DNA from: Pseudomonas sp. H1h
Lineage (GTDB): Bacteria; Pseudomonadota; Gammaproteobacteria; Pseudomonadales; Pseudomonadaceae
Assembly (NCBI RefSeq): GCF_000633255.1
Contig: NZ_AYMJ01000018.1
Coordinates: forward strand, 392,526-456,525
Length of the DNA: 64,000 nt
Direction: 5' to 3'
Of the stretch, positions 17,807-27,207 are shown in pieces (the stretch's first letter is position 1; each line of letters begins with the position of its first letter). Under the pieces are notes generated by a model that was not told the origin of the DNA, did no database searches, and saw only the letters and a list, made by a program, of their open reading frames with translations. The translations under genes were made by a program, and so were the position numbers.

Positions 17807-19429
17807 ATGAAGTTCGAGAAAAACACCGAGCTGGATCAGGCCAATCTGCGGATTATCATCGCCAGTATTGCCATGGTGTATATCTGCGCGCTCGGTGTCT
17901 TGCCAGGTCAGCGCTTCGATACCTATGTGCCGGTGGTGGTTTACATCGCCCTGTTTCTGCTGGCGTCGATCGGCCTGCGCCAGGCCATCGTGCGTTGGCC
18001 CGGGCATTATCCGGCGCGGCGGATTTTCGGCATGGTCCACGATTACACCGGCACCTGCTTTGGCCTGGTGATCGGTGGCGAAGCGGCGTTGCCGCTGTAT
18101 GCGGTGATCATCTGGGTCAACCTGGGCAACGGCATGCGCTACGGCTCGCGCTATCTGGCGATTGCCACGGGGCTGGCGCTGGTGGCGTTGATGGCGGTTT
18201 ATCAGCTGACGCCGGTGTGGCAGGCGCAACCGTACATGGTGTTGATGCTGATGCTCACCAGCACGGTGATCCCGTTCTACGCGCACTTGCTGCTGGAGCG
18301 TACGCGCAAGGCGTCCGAAGAGGCCGTCGCGGCTAATCTGGAAAAGTCGCGGTTTCTGGCTCAGGCCAGTCACGATCTACGCCAGCCGATTCACTCTATC
18401 GGCCTGTTTACCGCGTGCCTGCGCGAATCGCCGCTGGGTGCGGACGAGCGGCAACTGGTCGACAACATCGACCGTTCGTTGCTCAACGTTTCGCAGTTGT
18501 TCCGCTCGATTCTCGATCTGTACACCCTCGACAACGGACGCGTCCTGCCCAAGCTGCAGGTGTTCAATCTGGGCGAGTGGCTCGCTGATCTGGTCCGGCA
18601 GAATACCGAAGCGGCGCGTTGGGCAGGCGTGGAACTGCGCTTGCGACCTTGCCCCTACTGGGTGCGAACTGATCCGGCGCTGCTCGCGACCATGGTGCAG
18701 AACGTGCTCTCCAATTGCTTCAAATACGGGGCACATCGTCCGGTGCTGATGGGTGTCCGTCGGCGTGGAACCGGGCTCGCGATCGTGATTTATGACCAGG
18801 GCAACGGGATCGCCGAAGAGCATTTGCCCAAGGTTTTCGAAGAGTTCTACCGGGTGCGCCAGGTGCGAGACAAGGACGTCGAAGGCGTGGGTCTCGGGCT
18901 GTCGATCGTCAAGCGTCTGGGGCAGTTGGTGGGTGTCGATGTCGCGCTGCGCTCGCAGCTTGGGCGGGGAACGGCGGTGACCTTGTTCGGGTTGCCTTTC
19001 GCTGCGCAGCCGCCGTTGTCGACCGGTCGTGATGACGCGCGGCAGGTCGGTCTGTTGACCGGTTTGAAGGTGTGTCTGGTGGAGGATGACCGCAACGTGC
19101 TGCTGGCAACCTCGGCGCTGCTCGAGCGTTGGGGCTGCGTGGTGCAGGCGGAGCTGACGGGCGTGGATCTGCTGACGGACTGCGAGATCATCGTCGCCGA
19201 CTATGACCTCGGCCCGCACAGCAACGGTATCGAGTGCATCGACGCCGTGCGGCGTCAGCGCGGCTTCGCGGTGCCGGCCATGATCATCACCGGCCATGAC
19301 ATTGAAAAAATACAGGCGGCCTTGCACGACCGCCAAATTGCCATCCTGTCCAAACCGGTACGCCCGGCCGAGCTGCGCGCGACCTTGCGGGCCCTGCGCG
19401 ACCGGCAAACCGACCCGGTCGAGGTCTGA
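17807..19429 (+). CDS. Membrane hybrid sensor histidine kinase with C-terminal receiver
   Basis: The 540-residue protein has five or six membrane helices (residues about 12-160), a dimerisation/phospho-acceptor helix with FLAQASHDLRQPIHSIGLF (His about residue 189), an ATPase domain with the N box (VQNVLSNCFKYG) and G box (DVEGVGLGLSIVKRLGQLV), and a C-terminal receiver domain (VCLVEDDRNVL; phospho-acceptor in IIVADYDLGPHSNG about residue 465). It probably phosphorylates the divergent LuxR-type regulator, with its own receiver acting as an internal step. The start at 17807 follows directly on the short spacer; an upstream frame extension into the regulator's region is not supported. Signal unknown. 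Confidence 0.9.
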   Translation: MKFEKNTELDQANLRIIIASIAMVYICALGVLPGQRFDTYVPVVVYIALFLLASIGLRQAIVRWPGHYPARRIFGMVHDYTGTCFGLVIGGEAALPLYAVIIWVNLGNGMRYGSRYLAIATGLALVALMAVYQLTPVWQAQPYMVLMLMLTSTVIPFYAHLLLERTRKASEEAVAANLEKSRFLAQASHDLRQPIHSIGLFTACLRESPLGADERQLVDNIDRSLLNVSQLFRSILDLYTLDNGRVLPKLQVFNLGEWLADLVRQNTEAARWAGVELRLRPCPYWVRTDPALLATMVQNVLSNCFKYGAHRPVLMGVRRRGTGLAIVIYDQGNGIAEEHLPKVFEEFYRVRQVRDKDVEGVGLGLSIVKRLGQLVGVDVALRSQLGRGTAVTLFGLPFAAQPPLSTGRDDARQVGLLTGLKVCLVEDDRNVLLATSALLERWGCVVQAELTGVDLLTDCEIIVADYDLGPHSNGIECIDAVRRQRGFAVPAMIITGHDIEKIQAALHDRQIAILSKPVRPAELRATLRALRDRQTDPVEV

Positions 19430-19430
19430 A

Positions 19431-19739
19431 TCAACGCTTGCAGAGGTAGTCCTGAGTGATGGTGGTTTGCAGGCAGTTGTACTGGCCCATGGTGCGGCAG
19501 ATGTTTTTCTCCGATCCGGTCACCTCGGCATTCTTGTAGCCCCAGGTCTTGCAGCGCTCCATCGCGACCGTCAGGCCTTGCGCGGCGCTGGTCTGGCCGC
19601 TTTCAAACTGGCCCAGTTCATAGGAGACCTGAACGACGCCGTCGTTCTTGCTGCCACCAGTGGCTTCCCACTGTTTGGGCGTGGCGCAGCCCGTCAGGGC
19701 GAAGGCGGTGAGGGTGAGAGTTGCGATCAGGGTTTTCAT
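19431..19739 (-). CDS. YecR-like lipoprotein
   Basis: The 102-residue protein has a lipoprotein signal peptide (MKTLIATLTLTAFALTGCAT, lipobox LTGC with Cys at residue 18). The mature part contains four further cysteines (ERCKTWGY, ICRTMGQYNC, DYLCKR), which may form disulfides, and resembles the YecR family. It is convergent with the sensor kinase gene: the two stops are one base apart. Function unknown. Confidence 0.75.
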   Translation of the reverse strand: MKTLIATLTLTAFALTGCATPKQWEATGGSKNDGVVQVSYELGQFESGQTSAAQGLTVAMERCKTWGYKNAEVTGSEKNICRTMGQYNCLQTTITQDYLCKR

Positions 19740-19771
19740 GATGGGACGGAGTCCTTTTCCGGGAAGATGAA

Positions 19772-20086
19772 TTACTGAACTGGCAGTGGTGAGGCGCCTT
19801 TCGGCAGGCAGGACAGCGGCGGGCTCATGATGCCCATGCTCGCCACCGCGACAATGGCGCCGCTGGGTAACTCGCAGTTGTACTCGCCGGCCGGGGTGTA
19901 GGCGGTGTAGTAGGTGAGGGTGCTGTCGCTGCGGATGTTGTCGATTTTCGACACCGGTTTGCCGATGACGGTCTGGGCGCGTTCTTTCATGCTGGCTTCG
20001 GTGGGTTTGGCGGTCTGGCAACCGCTGGCGCCGACCAGCAGGGTGCAGACGATGGCGACTTTGTACAGGTTTGCAGGCAGTTTCAT
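19772..20086 (-). CDS. Small lipoprotein of unknown function
   Basis: The 104-residue protein has a lipoprotein signal peptide ending in LVGASGCQTA (lipobox Cys at residue 23). The remaining 80 residues, including IGKPVSKIDNIRSDSTLTYYTAY, match no family I recognise. It lies just upstream of the YecR-like lipoprotein on the same strand (32-base gap), so the two are probably co-transcribed. The start at 20086 is chosen because it places the signal peptide at the N terminus. Confidence 0.75.
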   Translation of the reverse strand: MKLPANLYKVAIVCTLLVGASGCQTAKPTEASMKERAQTVIGKPVSKIDNIRSDSTLTYYTAYTPAGEYNCELPSGAIVAVASMGIMSPPLSCLPKGASPLPVQ

Positions 20087-20271
20087 GGTGCTTCTTCCTT
20101 GGTGTTGTTCTGATTTCCAGGCACAACGATCCCGCGCACTGCACAGCGGCAATGTTGGGGAGCATCGGGGGGTGCGAGGGAATATAACGCCGGGCGGCGG
20201 GGCGGTCGATTAGCACAAATGTGCTAGTGCGGCGGTGGGTGAGGCGACCCGGGCGGGTCGCCTCATGCCAA

Positions 20272-20877
20272 TTATTGCGGGCTGTTGAACTGGTCGGAAT
20301 AGCTGCCGGTCATCAGCGCCGAGGCAACGCGATCGGAGCCGACCCCAACGCGCGAATAGGCATAACGGTTGGCGCCGACCTTGTCGGTCCCGTCGGAGGC
20401 CAGGGTATTGGCGCCGACATGATCGGAGCCATCGGAAGCGACCGCTCCAGCGCCGACATGATCGGAACCGTCGGAAGCGACTGCACCAGCGCCAACATGA
20501 TCGGAACCGTCGGAGGCGACTGCACCAGCGCCGACATGATCAGAGCCATCGGAAGCGACTGCACCAGCGCCGACATGATCGGAACCGTCGGAGGCAACCG
20601 CTCCAGCGCCTACATGATCAGATCCATCGGAGGCGACACCAGCGCCGACATGATCGGAACCGTCGGAGGCGACTGCACCCGCGCCGACATGATCGGAACC
20701 ATCGGAGGCAACCGCTCCAGCGCCTACATGATCAGATCCATCGGAGGCGACCGCCCCAGCCTTCACATGGTCTGCGCCATCGGAAGCCAGCGCCTGCGGC
20801 TGTGCAGCCCAGGCCGTTGGCAGCATGACGGTCGCCGCGACCGCAAGAATGGCGCCAGACAAAAGCGTGTGTTTCAT
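20272..20877 (-). CDS. Secreted tandem-repeat protein, 13-residue ASDGSDHVGAGAV units
   Basis: The 201-residue protein has a signal peptide (MKHTLLSGAILAVAATVMLP, cleavage near AWA-AQ) followed by about eleven near-identical 13-residue units of the form ASDGSDHVGAGAV, and a unique tail ending in SDQFNSPQ. One unit is a residue short (AGV for AGAV). The repeated Asp, Gly and Ser could form a metal-binding or beta-helical array, but this is inference. At DNA level the units differ mostly at silent positions, so the peptide seems to be under selection. A GGAG site precedes ATG at 20877; a GTG at 20889 is less likely. No function is known to me. The flanks hold no obvious partner gene. Confidence 0.8.
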   Translation of the reverse strand: MKHTLLSGAILAVAATVMLPTAWAAQPQALASDGADHVKAGAVASDGSDHVGAGAVASDGSDHVGAGAVASDGSDHVGAGVASDGSDHVGAGAVASDGSDHVGAGAVASDGSDHVGAGAVASDGSDHVGAGAVASDGSDHVGAGAVASDGSDHVGANTLASDGTDKVGANRYAYSRVGVGSDRVASALMTGSYSDQFNSPQ

Positions 20878-21070
20878 GATTTTCTCCACGACCCATCAGC
20901 CACACAGCATTCGTTGGCCCGGGGTTGACCAGATTGGCGATTGGCACGGGCGCACTGCAAAGCGCACGGGTGTCGACTTATTGCATGAAACCGCGATAGC
21001 GAACTGAAAAGTATAGATCGGTAAAACGGCGGCACCGGTGGCGGGGGCGGGGAAGCGATAGTCGGTTAAC

Positions 21071-21392
21071 TTCCTTGCACAAGACTGCTTGAAGGAAATC
21101 AGTCTAAAAACAGGCGCCCATGGCTACGAGGCTTTTGCTAGCCTCAAAGGTGTAGGCGAAGACGCAGACTGATGCGCAAGCGGATAGCAAGGGGACGTGG
21201 GGCGCGTTCCGAAGGGTACACGGTTAGAAAGATCTCCGCGCTGAGATCCAGCCCTTATGCCGTGTGAGGCAGCAAAGCGCCGCTCTTTTTCCATGGTTGC
21301 TTTGTACTGTGAGAGGCCCGATAAACCTTGTAAGCCAGAGACCAGCACTGGCCGCCTACTCGAACACCAAAGCCCGCATTGCTGCGGGCTTT
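21071..21392 (+). other. Structured intergenic region, candidate small RNA
   Basis: No convincing protein gene lies in the 530 bases between 20878 and 21407. The second half contains a series of hairpins: TTCCTT/AAGGAA (21071-21097), CTAC-GAGGC/GCCTC-GTAG (21124-21155) and GATCTC/GAGATC (21231-21248). It ends in a clean nine-base-pair hairpin, AAAGCCCGC/GCGGGCTTT (21369-21392). The last may be the terminator of the trans-sulfuration operon on the other strand. An RNA gene is possible but I recognise no known family. Confidence 0.35.
21369..21392. terminator. Hairpin terminator after the trans-sulfuration operon
   Basis: A nine-base-pair perfect stem (AAAGCCCGC at 21369-21377 with 21384-21392) and a six-base loop lie 16 bases past the stop of the minus-strand gene at 21408. 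The T-rich tail is short on both strands, so it may serve either direction. Confidence 0.65.
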
Positions 21393-21407
21393 GTCGTTGT
21401 TGCAGGA

Positions 21408-22580
21408 TCAGATTTTCGACAGCGCGTGTGCCAGATCGGTGCGCAGGTCTTCGAGGTCTTCGACACCCACCGACAGACGCACCAGGCCATCGCCGATGCC
21501 CAGTTTCGCGCGTGTTTCAGCTGGAATGGTCGCGTGGGTCATGATCGCCGGATGCTCGATCAGACTTTCGACGCCGCCCAGGCTTTCGGCCAGCGCAAAG
21601 ATCTTCACGTTTTCCAGAAAGCGCCGTGCGCCCTCCAGATCACTGTTCAGATCCACCGAGATCATCCCGCCAAAACCGTGCATCTGCCGTTTGGCCAACT
21701 CATGCTGCGGGTGCGACGGCAGGCCCGGATAGTAGACGCGTTTGACCTGCGGTTGCTGTTCCAGCCACTTGGCCAGTTCCAGCGCGTTGCTGCAATGACG
21801 CTCCATGCGCAGCGCCAGGGTTTTCACCCCGCGCAATGTCAGGAACGCGTCGAACGGCCCGGAAATCGCACCGACGGCGTTTTGCAGGAAGCCGAGTTTT
21901 TCCGCCAGTTCGGCATTCTGCCCAACCACCGCAATGCCGCCGATCACGTCCGAGTGCCCGTTCAGGTACTTGGTGGTCGAATGCAGCACGATATCGAAAC
22001 CCAACTCCAGCGGCCGCTGGATATACGGGCTGGCGAAGGTGTTGTCGGCCACGCTGATGATTCCGCGTGCGCGGCAGATACGGGCGATAGCGGCGAGGTC
22101 CGACAGGCTCAGCAATGGGTTGGTCGGTGACTCGACGATGACCAGGCGTGTGTCGTCCTGCAGCGCCGCTTCGAACGCCGCCAGGTCAGTCAGATCGACG
22201 TAGCTGAAACGATGCCCGGCACTGCGCTGGCGCACCTTGTCGAACAGGCGGAACGTGCCGCCGTACAGGTCATTACCGGAGATGACGTGCGAACCGGCAT
22301 CGATCAGTTCGAGCACGGTGGAAATCGTCGCCAGCCCGGATGCGAAGGCGAACGCGCGGGTGCCGCCCTCCAGATCCGCCACGCAACGCTCCAGAGCGAA
22401 ACGCGTCGGGTTGTGCGAGCGCCCGTAGTCGAAGCCCTTGTGCACGCCGGGGCTGTCCTGCAGGTACGTCGAATTGGCGTAGATCGGCGGCATCAGCGCG
22501 CCAGTGGTCGGGTCCGGCGTTTGCCCGGCGTGGATCACCCGGGTCGCGAAGCCTTGGGATTTATCGTCGTGCTGACTCAT
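21408..22580 (-). CDS. PLP-dependent cystathionine gamma-lyase/gamma-synthase family enzyme
   Basis: The 390-residue protein belongs to the Cys/Met metabolism PLP enzymes. ATRVIHAGQTPDPTTGALMPP is the family N terminus, and the PLP lysine is in LHSTTKYLNGHSDVIGG (about residue 205). Together with the cystathionine beta-synthase gene, which overlaps it by four bases upstream, it most likely acts as cystathionine gamma-lyase in reverse trans-sulfuration, producing cysteine from homocysteine. Assignment as gamma-synthase or methionine gamma-lyase cannot be excluded from sequence alone; the context favours the lyase. Confidence 0.9.
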   Translation of the reverse strand: MSQHDDKSQGFATRVIHAGQTPDPTTGALMPPIYANSTYLQDSPGVHKGFDYGRSHNPTRFALERCVADLEGGTRAFAFASGLATISTVLELIDAGSHVISGNDLYGGTFRLFDKVRQRSAGHRFSYVDLTDLAAFEAALQDDTRLVIVESPTNPLLSLSDLAAIARICRARGIISVADNTFASPYIQRPLELGFDIVLHSTTKYLNGHSDVIGGIAVVGQNAELAEKLGFLQNAVGAISGPFDAFLTLRGVKTLALRMERHCSNALELAKWLEQQPQVKRVYYPGLPSHPQHELAKRQMHGFGGMISVDLNSDLEGARRFLENVKIFALAESLGGVESLIEHPAIMTHATIPAETRAKLGIGDGLVRLSVGVEDLEDLRTDLAHALSKI

Positions 22581-23953
22581 GCGAGGGATCTCCGTAATTG
22601 GTTGAGCATGTCGGTGCGCGTAATCAGGCCGTGGAAGCCCGAGGCGTCGGCGATGATCGCCACGAGGCCGCGACTGAGCACCGATTCCAGCTCGGCGAGG
22701 TGGGCGCCGGGCGCGAGGGTTTGCAGCTTGTCGGTCATCACGCTGGACACCGATTGACTGAAGCGTGCGGCGTCTTCGTGCACCGCCAGCAGGATGTCGG
22801 ATTCGTCGATCACGCCGACCAGCTGTTTGCCTTCAACCAGCACCGGCAGCTGCGAGACGTCTGCCAGGCGCATGCGCTGGAACGCGGTCAGCAGGGTGTC
22901 GTCGGGGCCGACGCTGATCACTCGACCGTCTTCGAAGCGGCGGGCGATCAGGTCGCGCAGGTCGCCATAACCCTTGCGTTGCAACAGGCCCTGATCGGTC
23001 ATCCACTGATCGTTGTAGACCTTCGACAGATAGCGCGTGCCGGTGTCGCAGACGAAGCTGACCACGCGTTTGGGCTCGGTCTGTTCGCGGCAATAACGCA
23101 GCGCGGCGGCCAGCAGGGTGCCGGTCGACGAGCCACCGAGAATGCCTTCGGCGCGCAGCAACTGGCGGGCGTGGTCGAAGCTTTCTTCGTCGCTGATCGA
23201 GTAGGCGTGGCGCACGCTGGTCAGATCGGTGATCGACGGAATGAAATCCTCGCCGATGCCTTCCACTGCCCACGATCCGGGTTTGGGCATCGTGCCGTCG
23301 CGGCTGTATTGCGCCATCACCGAACCGACCGGATCGGCCAGGACCATTTCCAGATCCGGCTGTACACGCTTGAAGAAGCGGCTGAGGCCGGTCAGGGTGC
23401 CGGCGGAACCGACGCCGACCACGATCGCATCCAGGTCATGCTCGGTCTGCGCCCAGATTTCCGGTGCGGTACTGCACTCGTGGGCCAGCGGGTTGGCGGG
23501 GTTGTTGAACTGGTCGGCGAAGAAGGCGCCGGGAATATCTTTGGCCAGGCGTGCGGCGACGTCCTGGTAGTACTCGGGGTGGCCCTTGCCGACATCCGAG
23601 CGGGTGATGTGCACCTCGGCGCCCATGGCTTTCAAGTGCAGGACTTTCTCGGTGGACATTTTGTCCGGCACCACCAGCACCACGCGGTAGCCTTTGGCGC
23701 GGCCAACCAGCGCCAGGCCCAGGCCAGTGTTGCCAGCGGTGGCTTCGACGATGGTGCCACCCGGTTGCAGGCGGCCATCGCGTTCAGCGGCGTCGATCAT
23801 CGCCAGGCCGACGCGATCCTTGATCGAGCCGCCAGGGTTCTGTGATTCGAGTTTGAGAAACAGTGTGCACGGTCCGGTATCGAAGCGAGTGACTTGAACC
23901 AGCGGAGTATTGCCGATCAGCCCAAGTACGGCAGGGCGTGATTCCTTTGACAT
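22577..23953 (-). CDS. Cystathionine beta-synthase with C-terminal CBS domains
   Basis: The 458-residue protein has an N-terminal PLP fold type II domain (residues about 8-320) with the PLP lysine in NPGGSIKDRVGLAMIDAAER and the phosphate-binding VEATAGNTGLGLAL. A pair of CBS domains (about 340-455) follows, recognisable from VISVGPDDTLLTAFQRMRLA and from SSVMTDKLQTLAPGAHLAEL. It condenses serine and homocysteine to cystathionine. Its stop overlaps the lyase start (ATGA), forming a two-gene reverse trans-sulfuration operon. CBS domains may sense adenosyl ligands, but no SAM-binding evidence is visible here. Confidence 0.92.
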   Translation of the reverse strand: MSKESRPAVLGLIGNTPLVQVTRFDTGPCTLFLKLESQNPGGSIKDRVGLAMIDAAERDGRLQPGGTIVEATAGNTGLGLALVGRAKGYRVVLVVPDKMSTEKVLHLKAMGAEVHITRSDVGKGHPEYYQDVAARLAKDIPGAFFADQFNNPANPLAHECSTAPEIWAQTEHDLDAIVVGVGSAGTLTGLSRFFKRVQPDLEMVLADPVGSVMAQYSRDGTMPKPGSWAVEGIGEDFIPSITDLTSVRHAYSISDEESFDHARQLLRAEGILGGSSTGTLLAAALRYCREQTEPKRVVSFVCDTGTRYLSKVYNDQWMTDQGLLQRKGYGDLRDLIARRFEDGRVISVGPDDTLLTAFQRMRLADVSQLPVLVEGKQLVGVIDESDILLAVHEDAARFSQSVSSVMTDKLQTLAPGAHLAELESVLSRGLVAIIADASGFHGLITRTDMLNQLRRSLA

Positions 23954-24365
23954 TTCTTCACCTCTTAGTGGTGTTGATCGCGTTCCATTCGCGGGGAAAA
24001 GCTCGCGTGCAACATAGGCTCAGACATGATCTGTCGCAACCTTTAGTCAGTCGTGAATTCAGCCATTTCGATCTAACCATAGAACAAAATCGAAGCCTGC
24101 AAGGGGCCGGTTATGGCGGGTTTATATCGAGGCGCCATTGAGTATTCAAAGGGCGTCGTATCGGTCATCAACGGCTTGATCTGCTGATCAATATCCTGCA
24201 GTGCACACCACTGGGTGATGCGTGAACGGAATCGTTGCGAGGCGAAAAGCCGCGATCATACGATCATGAGGGAAACTTGTGATCATCAAGATTAAAATGA
24301 GTTTGTCTCACCAAGGCTTGATCTCGACAATGGCCACCATCAACAAGACATTGGAGTTTTTTGTT
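23954..24365. other. Gene-free divergent region between the cystathionine beta-synthase gene and metE
   Basis: This 412-base region separates two divergent sulfur-metabolism genes and so must hold both promoters. I looked for a cobalamin riboswitch, which precedes some metE genes, and did not find its conserved boxes. Several TGATCA-like palindromes occur near 24200-24290, but I cannot assign a regulator such as MetR with confidence. Confidence 0.5.
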
Positions 24366-26654
24366 ATGGCACTGGCCCATTCCCTCGGATTTCCGCGCAT
24401 CGGTCGCGACCGCGAACTGAAGAAGGCGCAAGAGGCGTTCTGGAAAGGAGAACTGAACGAGGCCGGCCTGCGTGAGGTGGGTCGTGAGCTGCGCAAGGCC
24501 CACTGGGACCTGCAGAAAAACGCCGGCATCGAACTGCTGCCGGTGGGCGATTTCGCCTGGTACGACCAGGTGCTCACCCACTCGCTGATGTTCGGCGTGA
24601 TCCCCGAGCGCTTCCGACCGCACGACGGCAAGGCCACGCTGCAAACCCTGTTCGGCATGGCCCGTGGCGTCAGCGACAGTTGCTGCGGCGGTGCCCACGC
24701 TCAGGAAATGACCAAGTGGTTCGACACCAACTACCACTACCTGGTCCCGGAATTCAGCGCCGATCAGCAGTTTCAGCTTGGCTGGGAACAGTTGTTCGAA
24801 GAAGTCGAAGAGGCCCGGGCATTGGGTCACAACGTCAAGCCAGTGATCATCGGCCCGCTGACTTACCTGTGGCTGGGCAAGGCCAAAGGCGCCGAATTCG
24901 ACAAGCTGGAATTGCTGGATCGTTTGCTGCCGCTGTACGGGCAGATCTTCGCCCGTCTTGCCGCGCTTGGTGTTGAGTGGGTACAGATCGACGAGCCGAT
25001 TCTGGTACTCGATCTACCGCAGGACTGGAAGAACGCCTTCGAACGCGCCTACAACCAGATTCAGCGTGATCCGCTGAAGAAGCTGGTTGCCACCTACTTC
25101 GGTGGTCTGGAAGAAAACCTCGGTCTGGCCGCCAATTTGCCGGTCGATGGCCTGCACATTGATCTGGTGCGCGCACCGGAGCAGTACCCGACCATCCTTG
25201 ATCGTCTGCCGGCCTATAAAGTGTTGTCGCTGGGTGTGGTCAATGGTCGTAACGTCTGGCGCTGCGATCTGGAAAGCGCCCTCGTTACCTTGCAGCATGC
25301 GCATGAGCGTCTGGGTGATCGTCTGTGGGTCGCGCCATCGTGCTCGTTGCTGCACAGCCCGGTGGACCTTGGCCGCGAAGACCAACTCGATGCCGAACTG
25401 AAAAGCTGGCTGGCGTTCGCCGTACAGAAGTGCGAAGAGGTGGCTGTTCTGACGCAAGCGGTCAACCAGCCGGAAGCACCCAACGTGCTGCGTGCATTGA
25501 CTCAAAGCCGCTCGGTTCAGGCGGCTCGCGCCGCTTCCCCCCGTATTCACAAACCTGCCGTCCAGGCGCGTGTTGCCGCGATCACGGGCAAAGACAGCCA
25601 GCGCCAGTCGCCGTTTACCCGGCGCATCGGCAAACAACGCGCCAGGCTCGACTTGCCACTGTTCCCGACGACCACCATCGGTTCGTTTCCGCAGACCGCT
25701 TCGATTCGTCTGGCGCGCCAGTCATTCAAGCAGGGCAAGCTGAGCGAAGCCGAATACACCGAAGCCATGTACAGCGAAATCCGCCACGCCGTGGAAATCC
25801 AGGAGCAACTGGGGCTCGATGTACTGGTGCATGGTGAAGCCGAACGCAACGACATGGTCGAGTACTTCGCCGAGCAACTGGACGGCTACGTGTTCACTCG
25901 TTTCGGCTGGGTGCAGAGCTACGGTTCGCGCTGCGTCAAACCGGCGGTGATCTTTGGCGATCTGAGTCGTCCGAAGGCCATGACTGTGGAGTGGATCCGC
26001 TACGCCCAAGGCCTGACCAACAAGGTCATGAAAGGCATGCTGACCGGCCCCGTGACCATGCTGATGTGGTCGTTTCCCCGCGAAGACGTGTCCCGTGAAA
26101 TCCAGGCTCGCCAACTGGCGTTGGCGATCCGTGATGAGGTGGTGGATCTGGAAGCCGCCGGGATCAAGATCGTGCAGATCGACGAAGCCGCGTTCCGCGA
26201 AGGTTTGCCATTGCGTCGGGCGCAGTGGCAGCACTATCTGGACTGGGCCACCGAAGTATTCCGCCTGTGCGCTTGCGGCGTGCGTGACGAAACCCAGATC
26301 CACACTCACATGTGCTACAGCGAGTTCAACGATGTGATCGAGTCCATCGCCGCGATGGACGCCGACGTGATCACCATCGAAACCTCGCGCTCGGACATGG
26401 AACTGCTCGATGCTTTCGAAGCCTTCGCCTACCCGAACGAGATCGGCCCGGGCGTCTACGACATCCACTCGCCACGCGTCCCGGATGCCTCGGAAATGGC
26501 CAACCTGCTGCGCAAGGCCGCCCAGCGGATTCCGGCAGAGCGGCTGTGGGTCAACCCGGACTGCGGCCTGAAAACTCGTGGCTGGCCGGAGACTGAAGCG
26601 GCGCTGGTGCACATGGTCACCGCCGCTCGCCAACTACGCAAAGAACTGGCTTGA
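24366..26654 (+). CDS. metE: Cobalamin-independent methionine synthase MetE
   Basis: The 762-residue enzyme transfers a methyl group from 5-methyltetrahydropteroyltri-glutamate to homocysteine. Both halves are present: the N-terminal homology begins AHSLGFPRIGRDRELKKAQE, and the catalytic C-terminal barrel contains FPTTTIGSFPQT. The zinc ligands are visible in IHTHMCYSEFNDV (His and Cys) and in WVNPDCGLKTRGW (Cys). The length agrees with bacterial MetE. The start at 24366 is chosen because MALAHSLGFPRIG is the family N terminus, with TTGGAG about nine bases upstream; the frame is open to 24279. It is divergent from the trans-sulfuration operon. Confidence 0.96.
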   Translation: MALAHSLGFPRIGRDRELKKAQEAFWKGELNEAGLREVGRELRKAHWDLQKNAGIELLPVGDFAWYDQVLTHSLMFGVIPERFRPHDGKATLQTLFGMARGVSDSCCGGAHAQEMTKWFDTNYHYLVPEFSADQQFQLGWEQLFEEVEEARALGHNVKPVIIGPLTYLWLGKAKGAEFDKLELLDRLLPLYGQIFARLAALGVEWVQIDEPILVLDLPQDWKNAFERAYNQIQRDPLKKLVATYFGGLEENLGLAANLPVDGLHIDLVRAPEQYPTILDRLPAYKVLSLGVVNGRNVWRCDLESALVTLQHAHERLGDRLWVAPSCSLLHSPVDLGREDQLDAELKSWLAFAVQKCEEVAVLTQAVNQPEAPNVLRALTQSRSVQAARAASPRIHKPAVQARVAAITGKDSQRQSPFTRRIGKQRARLDLPLFPTTTIGSFPQTASIRLARQSFKQGKLSEAEYTEAMYSEIRHAVEIQEQLGLDVLVHGEAERNDMVEYFAEQLDGYVFTRFGWVQSYGSRCVKPAVIFGDLSRPKAMTVEWIRYAQGLTNKVMKGMLTGPVTMLMWSFPREDVSREIQARQLALAIRDEVVDLEAAGIKIVQIDEAAFREGLPLRRAQWQHYLDWATEVFRLCACGVRDETQIHTHMCYSEFNDVIESIAAMDADVITIETSRSDMELLDAFEAFAYPNEIGPGVYDIHSPRVPDASEMANLLRKAAQRIPAERLWVNPDCGLKTRGWPETEAALVHMVTAARQLRKELA

Positions 26655-26674
26655 AGCCCTGAGCACAATCCCCG

Positions 26675-27167
26675 TGTGGGAGCGAACCTGCTGGCGAACT
26701 CGGTGCATCAGCCAAGGATGTGTCGACTGACACTTCGCCTTCGCGAGCAAGCCCGCTCCCACAGGGGATAGTCGGTGGGTGGCGGATCTGCGGGCGGCCG
26801 GGATCAAGGGTGGGAGTGGGCTTGCTCACGAAGGGGCCGGTTGATTCAGCACGGGTGTTGGCTGATCGGACGCTTTCGCTAGCAAGCCCGCTCCCACAGG
26901 GGATAGTCGGTGGATGGCGGATCTGCGGCTGGCCGGGATCAAGGGTGGGAGTGAGTTTGCTCACGAAGGGGCCGGTTGATTCAGCGCGGGTGTTGGCTGA
27001 TCGGACGCCTTCGCGAGCAAGCCCGCTCCCACAGGGAATAGTCGGTGGGTGGCGGATCTGCGGCTGGCCGGGATCAAGGGTGGGAGTGGGCTTGCTCACG
27101 AAGGGTCCGGTTGATTCAGCACGGGTGTTGGCTGATCGGACGCCTTCGCGAGCAGGCTCGCTCCCAC
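26675..27167. repeat. Tandem REP array, inverted copy of the 136-base unit family
   Basis: About three and a half composite units with a period near 135 bases (GTCGGTG at 26771, 26906 and 27041) fill the region between metE and the phosphatase gene. Their spacers are the reverse complement of those in the arrays at 11.6 and 29.5 kb (CCGGGATCAAGGGTGGGAG). No gene is seen here. Confidence 0.9.
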
Positions 27168-27207
27168 GGGGGGTGGTGGCCATTGGGGGAGGCTGGCTCA
27201 CACCGTG

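Noticed and set aside
23954..24365. Possible cobalamin riboswitch before metE.
   Set aside because: The conserved boxes of the cobalamin riboswitch were looked for and not found in the 412-base region.
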